The notes beneath the pieces are model-generated. The model saw nothing but the letters and a program-made list of their open reading frames with translations. It was not told the origin of the DNA and ran no database searches. Of a DNA stretch of 44,820 bases, positions 40,936-44,820 are shown piece by piece (within the stretch, counting starts at the first letter, position 1; each line of letters starts with the position of its first letter). The DNA lies in contig JALHDI010000011.1 in NCBI GenBank assembly GCA_022839045.1, positions 1 through 44,820 of the forward strand, given 5' to 3'. The DNA comes from Sporomusaceae bacterium (GTDB taxonomy: Bacteria > Bacillota_C > Negativicutes > Sporomusales_B > UBA7701). Both the position numbers and the translations under genes were made by a program.

Positions 40936-41463
40936 TCAGTACCCGGCTATGAGCAGGCCGATGATGGTCTTGGCGTCGATGATCTCTTTGTCGGCGAGCA
41001 GTTTTTTCACCTGGGCGGCGGTGTAGTATTCGATGTCGATGAATTCGTCGCCGTCGGTGTTCTGCGCCGTCTGGCTGAGGTCGCGCGCCAGGTAGAGGTG
41101 CATGATTTCGTCGGTGAAGCCGGGCGCGGTGTAGAAGGTGGCCAGGTGCTCTAGGCGGCCGGCGCGGTAGCCCGTCTCCTCCTCCAGCTCGCGGCGGGCG
41201 CAGTCTTCCGGCTTCTCGCCTTTGTCGAGCTTGCCGGCCGGCACTTCGAGCAGTTGTCTGGCGATCGGATGGCGGTACTGGCGGACGAGCACGACCTCGC
41301 CAGCGGCGGTAACGGGTACGACGGCCACCGCGCCCGGGTGTTCGACGACGTCGCGGGTGGCTTCCCGGCCGTCGGGCAGGCGGACCCGGTCGTGGCGGAC
41401 CGTCAGTATTTTGCCGGTGTAGACGGTTTCGGACGAGAGCCGGTGTTCGTCGAGTTTGGACAT
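40936..41463 (-). CDS. nudF: ADP-ribose pyrophosphatase (Nudix hydrolase)
   Basis: 175-residue Nudix enzyme. The Nudix box is GKLDKGEKPEDCARRELEEE followed by TGY, with VPVTAAGEVVLVRQYRHP and the family's TFYTAPGFTDEIMHLYLA. It hydrolyses ADP-ribose to AMP and ribose 5-phosphate. ATG 41463 has GGAGGTAAG upstream; the frame to 41532 is an extension. It is coupled to the endonuclease Q-type gene with a 2-bp gap. Confidence 0.92.
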   Translation of the reverse strand: MSKLDEHRLSSETVYTGKILTVRHDRVRLPDGREATRDVVEHPGAVAVVPVTAAGEVVLVRQYRHPIARQLLEVPAGKLDKGEKPEDCARRELEEETGYRAGRLEHLATFYTAPGFTDEIMHLYLARDLSQTAQNTDGDEFIDIEYYTAAQVKKLLADKEIIDAKTIIGLLIAGY

Positions 41464-41526
41464 GAGCTTACCTCCAAGTATTATTTTCCCTCCCCAGGCA
41501 TATAGTACCTTAAGGGAGGGACAACC

Positions 41527-41655
41527 ATGCAAATCGTTATTACCGCGAACGGCCTGTATTTCTCCGGCAAAGCCGGGGACTTCCGCCGCTTCCTGGCGCG
41601 GCTCGGCGCCTCGCGTCGCCCGCTGGCGGGGTATATTCGTGAGAACTTGCAGTAA
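41527..41655 (+). CDS. Small ORF, 42 residues, unknown
   Basis: ATG 41527 to TAA 41655, with GGGAGGG 6 bp upstream and GC-rich third codon positions like its neighbours. The product begins MQIVITANGLYFSGKAGDFR, with a basic second half (FLARLGASRRPLAGYIRE). No signal or membrane segment. Divergent from nudF and convergent with the P-loop ATPase, whose stop is 6 bp away, leaving no room for a terminator between them. Translation is likely from the ribosome site, function unknown. Confidence 0.55.
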   Translation: MQIVITANGLYFSGKAGDFRRFLARLGASRRPLAGYIRENLQ

Positions 41656-41661
41656 AGATTC

Positions 41662-42345
41662 TTACATCCAGGGGTAGTGAGTATACGGCTTTAGCACAAA
41701 CAACGGATATTTCACGTCGACTTCGTCCGCGAGCCATTCGGGGGCTACCACCCATTTGATCGGCACTCCGAGGAGGCCGGCGGCTTCTTCGGCGACGGCC
41801 AGCCCTTCGCCGATATGGGCGAGGGTGGTTTCGCCCGCCAGGTTGGTGTTGCTGACGATGCCCGACACGGTCAGCCGCGAAACCTGCTCGATGCGACGGA
41901 AGACGTCCACCACGGCTGCGGCGGTGTTGGTGAACGGCCGGCGGGAATTGACGACCAGCCACGCCTGATAGGGGTTTTCGTTAAATTTGCGGTTGAGCTG
42001 TCCGAGAACGATGGCCGATTCGCCGCCGCCCACATCCATCACGACCTGATATTCTTCCTGGTAGAGGATCCTCGTCAGATCTTCCGGCATGATCGGCAGG
42101 TCGGAGTGGGCGAGTTTGCGGTTGGGGGCGACGACGACCACACCGCGCTCTTCCAGCAGGGCCCGATTTTCACGGGTGCGGAAGTAGGGTTTGACGAGGT
42201 CGATATCGACTACGGCCGTCTGGTGCCCGAGCTGCTTGAGCTGGAGGGCGTAATTGACCGCGAGTTCCGTTTTGCCGCTGCCGAATTCGCCGACGAATAC
42301 TTTGATCCTCGGACCTTGGGCTAAAAGTTCGGTGTTTGTCTGCAT
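41662..42345 (-). CDS. P-loop ATPase of the MinD/ParA-CobQ type
   Basis: 227 residues. Walker A is FVGEFGSGKTE (residues 18-27), followed by AVVDIDLVKPYFRTRENRAL and VVMDVGGGESAIV, the switch segments of the SIMIBI class. No membrane segment or DNA-binding domain is seen. It could be a partner-specific ATPase; proteins of this kind often have no named function. ATG 42345 is at the end of an 8-bp GC hairpin leader (42361-42381). Single gene after the spo0A terminator. Confidence 0.82.
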   Translation of the reverse strand: MQTNTELLAQGPRIKVFVGEFGSGKTELAVNYALQLKQLGHQTAVVDIDLVKPYFRTRENRALLEERGVVVVAPNRKLAHSDLPIMPEDLTRILYQEEYQVVMDVGGGESAIVLGQLNRKFNENPYQAWLVVNSRRPFTNTAAAVVDVFRRIEQVSRLTVSGIVSNTNLAGETTLAHIGEGLAVAEEAAGLLGVPIKWVVAPEWLADEVDVKYPLFVLKPYTHYPWM

Positions 42346-42439
42346 CTTCAGCTCCGTTCTGCCCGCGGAAACGCCGCGGGCGGTTGTTCAAATAGTTTAT
42401 TCCTTTCCCAAAACAAAAATCCTGCCTGGAAACGAAACA

Positions 42440-42473
42440 AGCCCCGCGCTTCGCTATACGGAAGCACGGGGCT
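42440..42473 (-). terminator. Intrinsic terminator after spo0A
   Basis: AGCCCCGCGCTTC (42440-42452) / GAAGCACGGGGCT (42461-42473), 13 bp with one G-U pair in the RNA, followed by TGTTTCGTTT on the minus strand. Confidence 0.85.
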
Positions 42474-42486
42474 CGCACTATGCGCG

Positions 42487-43257
42487 TCAGGCGCGCATCT
42501 CCATCCGCAATTTGTCGGCGATCATCGCCATGAATTCGGAGTTGGTGGGCTTGCCTTTCTCAAGTTTGACGGTGTAGCCGAACAGGCGGTTGATCATGTC
42601 CATGTTGCCGCGGCTCCAGGCGACCTCGATGGCGTGGCGGATGGCCCGCTCAACCCTGCTGGGGGTGGTGGCGTACTTTTCGGCGATCATCGGGTAAAGG
42701 ACTTTGGTTACCGCGCCGAGAAGCTCTATCTCGTTGATGATCATCATTATGGCGTCGCGGAGATATTGATAGCCTTTGATATGGGCGGGGATGCCGATTT
42801 CGCGGATTATGTTGGTCACCTCGACGTCCAGGGGGCGCGCCTTGATCGACTGGGTGGCCGCGGGACGCTGGGACGTGATGGCATTGGCCAGTTGGCGGAC
42901 ACGGTTAATCAGCACGTCCATGTTGAAAGGCTTCAATATGTAATAATCGGCCCCCAGCTCCACGACCCGCTGGGTAATGTTTTCCTGGCCGAGAGCCGTC
43001 AGCATGATTACCTTGGGACGCTTGCCGCTCATGGTGCTGATGCGCTCCAGCACGCCGATACCGTCGAGGTGCGGCATGATGATATCCAAGATAACGACAT
43101 CCGGTTTCTTTTCGTCAATGAGGGCCAGGACTTCTTCCCCGTTGTAAGCGACCCCAACAAGGTTGATGTCCTGCTGTTGAGTCAGACATTCCTGCATGAT
43201 ATCGGCGAAATCGCGATTGTCATCAGCGATAGCCACCTTTATTGCCTCTCTTATCAT
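42487..43257 (-). CDS. spo0A: Sporulation transcription factor Spo0A
   Basis: 256-residue master regulator of sporulation entry. The receiver domain has the phosphoacceptor D58 in [13 protein letters not shown]. The effector domain ends with the recognition helix segment [19 protein letters not shown] and [20 protein letters not shown]. Three starts are possible (ATG 43263, TTG 43260, ATG 43257); ATG 43257 is 9 bp from GGAGG and is preferred. Preceded by a SigH-type promoter overlapping a Spo0A box, and directly follows spoIVB as in B. subtilis. The longer open frame to 43560 is spurious. Confidence 0.97.
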   Translation of the reverse strand: MIREAIKVAIADDNRDFADIMQECLTQQQDINLVGVAYNGEEVLALIDEKKPDVVILDIIMPHLDGIGVLERISTMSGKRPKVIMLTALGQENITQRVVELGADYYILKPFNMDVLINRVRQLANAITSQRPAATQSIKARPLDVEVTNIIREIGIPAHIKGYQYLRDAIMMIINEIELLGAVTKVLYPMIAEKYATTPSRVERAIRHAIEVAWSRGNMDMINRLFGYTVKLEKGKPTNSEFMAMIADKLRMEMRA

Positions 43258-43295
43258 CAACATAATCCTCCCTGCCCAGATTTCTGGAAAATACA

Positions 43296-43320
43296 ATTCG
43301 ACATATCCGCAACATATCCT
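43296..43320 (-). promoter_or_regulatory. SigH-type promoter with Spo0A box in front of spo0A
   Basis: AGGATAT (43320-43314), 14 bp, GAAT (43299-43296) on the minus strand fits the SigH consensus well. A perfect Spo0A box TGTCGAA (43303-43297) overlaps the -10. This matches control of spo0A by SigH and Spo0A itself in Bacillus. Confidence 0.7.
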
Positions 43321-43369
43321 TCCTCGTCTGGAAAAAAAATCCAAATTTTTGAGATTTTTTATGCGGATA

Positions 43370-44731
43370 TCAGAAGAAAATTTGTAAATGACGGACCGGA
43401 GAACGAAAAACGCCAGAAAGCGTGAACAGCTTTCTGGCCGTGTGTTTTTCCCGACGGGGAATGAGGCCGCTCTCCATAAGCATCCAGTCGACGAAACACC
43501 CGTAGCCGCGGGTCGGATCGTGGACGAAGACGTGGGTAACTGCGCCGATAATTTTCCCATTCTGGAGAATCGGGCTGCCGCTCATCCCCTGGACGATGCC
43601 CCCCGTCCGCTCGATGAGACGCGGATCGGTGACCTTTATGACGAGGCCCTTGCCTTCAGGGGTTTCCTGGAGGTTGACCTTCTGGACTTCGATGGCGAAC
43701 CGCTCGATCCTCTGGCCGTCCACGACGGTGAGCAGTTCCGCCGCTCCCAGTTGGACCTGGCTCATGGAGGCGACCGGAATGCCGTCGCCGTTGATTTGCT
43801 GCGGCGGATAAGCCGACAATTGTCCGTAGATGCCGAAAGGAGTGTTTTTTTCGATATTGCCGAGCACCTGGTCCTCTTCGATGAAGACGCCGATTTTTTC
43901 TCCCGGCTGGCCCCGTCGGCCATGCTGGATGCCGGATACCGTGGCCAGGACGATTTTCCCCTGATGGCAATCGATGGGCTGGTTGGTGTCGCTGTCGGTT
44001 ATGATGTGGCCGAGGGCGCCGTAGGTATTGGTTTCGGGTTCGTAGAAGGTGAGGGTACCGACGCCGGCCGCGCTGTCGCGGACGAACAGGCCGATACGGT
44101 AGCGTCTGGTATCCTGGCAGAACACCGACCGGAGCGATAGTTCGAGGTTGGCCGCGCCGCGCTTGATCAGGAGATCGACCGGCTTGTTCTCGCGGCCGCT
44201 GGCGTCGATTACTTCCGCCACCTGACTGTCGCTTTGCACGGGTATGCCGTTGATGCTGAGGATGACGTCGCCGATCGCTATCCCCGCCTCTTTCGCCGGT
44301 GAGCGGCTATGTCCATCCAGGCCGGTGACGGGGGAATGACCGACGATGATGACGCCCTGGGAATGCAGCACGACGCCGATGGAGTGGCCACCAGGCACCA
44401 GCTTCAGCGGCGGCAGGACGTCGACCTGCACGGTGCGCACCGGGATCAGGCCCAGCAGCCTGAATTCGATCGTCGCCTTGCCCAGGCTCACCGGCTCCAG
44501 CGACACCGGACGGGAAAAGCCGGCGCGGGACGAGTTGATCCTCACGGCCTGGTCCTGGCTGACCGTCATTGTCCAGGGAAAGGCGATATTGAGGTTGGCG
44601 GTCTCACCTTCAATAATACGCATATGCGGGGGAAGCTGGTAAATATCGCGGAACTGCGGGGAAAGGCAGAAGGCGACGATCAACACGGCGAGCAGCAAGC
44701 CGAACGCAGAACGGCGAATATTGCCTGACAT
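43370..44731 (-). CDS. spoIVB: SpoIVB serine peptidase
   Basis: 453-residue secreted or membrane-anchored peptidase. An N-terminal hydrophobic helix (9-26) is followed by a PDZ domain (about 120-195, with [16 protein letters not shown]). The catalytic domain has H242 in [11 protein letters not shown] and S384 in QGMSGSPIL. In B. subtilis SpoIVB is made in the forespore and cleaves SpoIVFA, triggering pro-SigK processing. The final 20 or so residues encode a terminator hairpin (43412-43438), so the family-like protein ends near 43410 and the extra tail is unusual. ATG 44731 follows two in-frame stops. Confidence 0.95.
   Translation of the reverse strand: MSGNIRRSAFGLLLAVLIVAFCLSPQFRDIYQLPPHMRIIEGETANLNIAFPWTMTVSQDQAVRINSSRAGFSRPVSLEPVSLGKATIEFRLLGLIPVRTVQVDVLPPLKLVPGGHSIGVVLHSQGVIIVGHSPVTGLDGHSRSPAKEAGIAIGDVILSINGIPVQSDSQVAEVIDASGRENKPVDLLIKRGAANLELSLRSVFCQDTRRYRIGLFVRDSAAGVGTLTFYEPETNTYGALGHIITDSDTNQPIDCHQGKIVLATVSGIQHGRRGQPGEKIGVFIEEDQVLGNIEKNTPFGIYGQLSAYPPQQINGDGIPVASMSQVQLGAAELLTVVDGQRIERFAIEVQKVNLQETPEGKGLVIKVTDPRLIERTGGIVQGMSGSPILQNGKIIGAVTHVFVHDPTRGYGCFVDWMLMESGLIPRREKHTARKLFTLSGVFRSPVRHLQIFF
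43402..43438 (-). terminator. Terminator within the 3' end of spoIVB
   Basis: GCCAGAAAGC (43412-43421) / GCTTTCTGGC (43429-43438), a perfect 10-bp stem with a 7-nt loop, followed by GTTTTT on the minus strand. It lies inside the open frame, about 40 bp before the stop. Confidence 0.65.
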
Positions 44732-44769
44732 CTTCCGTCATCACCCCGAATACTGTTTTTTTCGGGAGC

Positions 44770-44816
44770 AACTTTACCCGCACAGTAAAGTTTCCCGATT
44801 TCTTCGGGGATTATTC
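44770..44816 (-). promoter_or_regulatory. Possible forespore (SigF/SigG) promoter of spoIVB
   Basis: GAATA (44816-44812), 15 bp, GGGAAACTT (44796-44788) on the minus strand resembles SigF promoters, and spoIVB is a SigF/SigG gene in Bacillus. An 8-bp inverted repeat AACTTTAC / GTAAAGTT (44770-44777 / 44785-44792) overlaps the -10 and may be an operator. No T run follows it, so it is not a terminator. Confidence 0.4.
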
Positions 44817-44820
44817 CGGA

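Noticed and set aside
39707..41026. 439-codon open frame on the plus strand
   Set aside because: Antisense to the endonuclease Q-type gene; no ribosome site and shadow-type composition.
42361..42381. 8-bp GC hairpin upstream of the P-loop ATPase as a terminator
   Set aside because: No T run on either side; at most a leader hairpin.

Overview
The window is a GC-rich stretch (roughly 60% GC by eye) of an endospore-forming Bacillota chromosome. Nearly every gene is on the minus strand; only three small genes (about 16369, 23907 and 41527) are on the plus strand. The sporulation set (spo0A, spoIVB, spoIIM, dacF-spoIIAA-spoIIAB-sigF, spoVAC-AD-AE-AEA-AF, dacB-spmA-spmB, ytfI-ytfJ, a spoVB-like flippase) settles that this is a spore former. 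High GC, many TTG/GTG starts and the gene mix suggest a Negativicute of the Sporomusaceae type, but that placement is inference. No rRNA, tRNA, CRISPR array or insertion sequence was seen.

Reading leftward in the direction of transcription: 44820-42487 carries spoIVB and spo0A, with a strong SigH-type promoter and a perfect Spo0A box in front of spo0A. 42345-38673 holds a P-loop ATPase, a 42-codon ORF, nudF, an endonuclease-Q-type gene, spoIIM and a short YqzK/DUF4227-like gene. 38534-35103 is xerD-deoB-pdp. 34927-33302 is a SpoVB-type flippase. 33214-30382 is dacF followed by the spoIIA operon with its own SigH-type promoter. 30324-29867 holds a small membrane protein and dodecin. 29770-24678 is the spoVA operon, which contains two genes I cannot name. 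A lipoprotein gene on the plus strand and a lysine-riboswitch-controlled lysA follow. 22064-18035 is cca-M50 protease-trpS-scpA-scpB; then come ytfI-ytfJ, dacB-spmA-spmB, a two-gene flavin/iron-sulfur redox module, rluB, and an HI0933-type flavoprotein. 9307-5086 is an anabolic operon (unknown membrane protein, aroF, aroA, cmk, plsC) with ATGA-type overlaps. It runs into a LytS/LytR-type two-component system, followed by the CstA-family transporter the system probably controls.

Much of the order (spoIIM, YqzK-like, xerD, deoB, dacF, spoIIA, spoVA, lysA, scpAB, dacB, spmAB, rluB, cmk) echoes one region of the Bacillus subtilis chromosome as I remember it, so this looks like an old, largely vertically inherited sporulation block. 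The least ordinary parts are: the left end, where an unknown gene is duplicated on either side of cstA, one copy frameshifted and the other preceded by a LytTR-like direct repeat; the redox pair at 11476-13747; the two extra genes inside the spoVA operon; and a noncoding run of four hairpins at 16693-16797.
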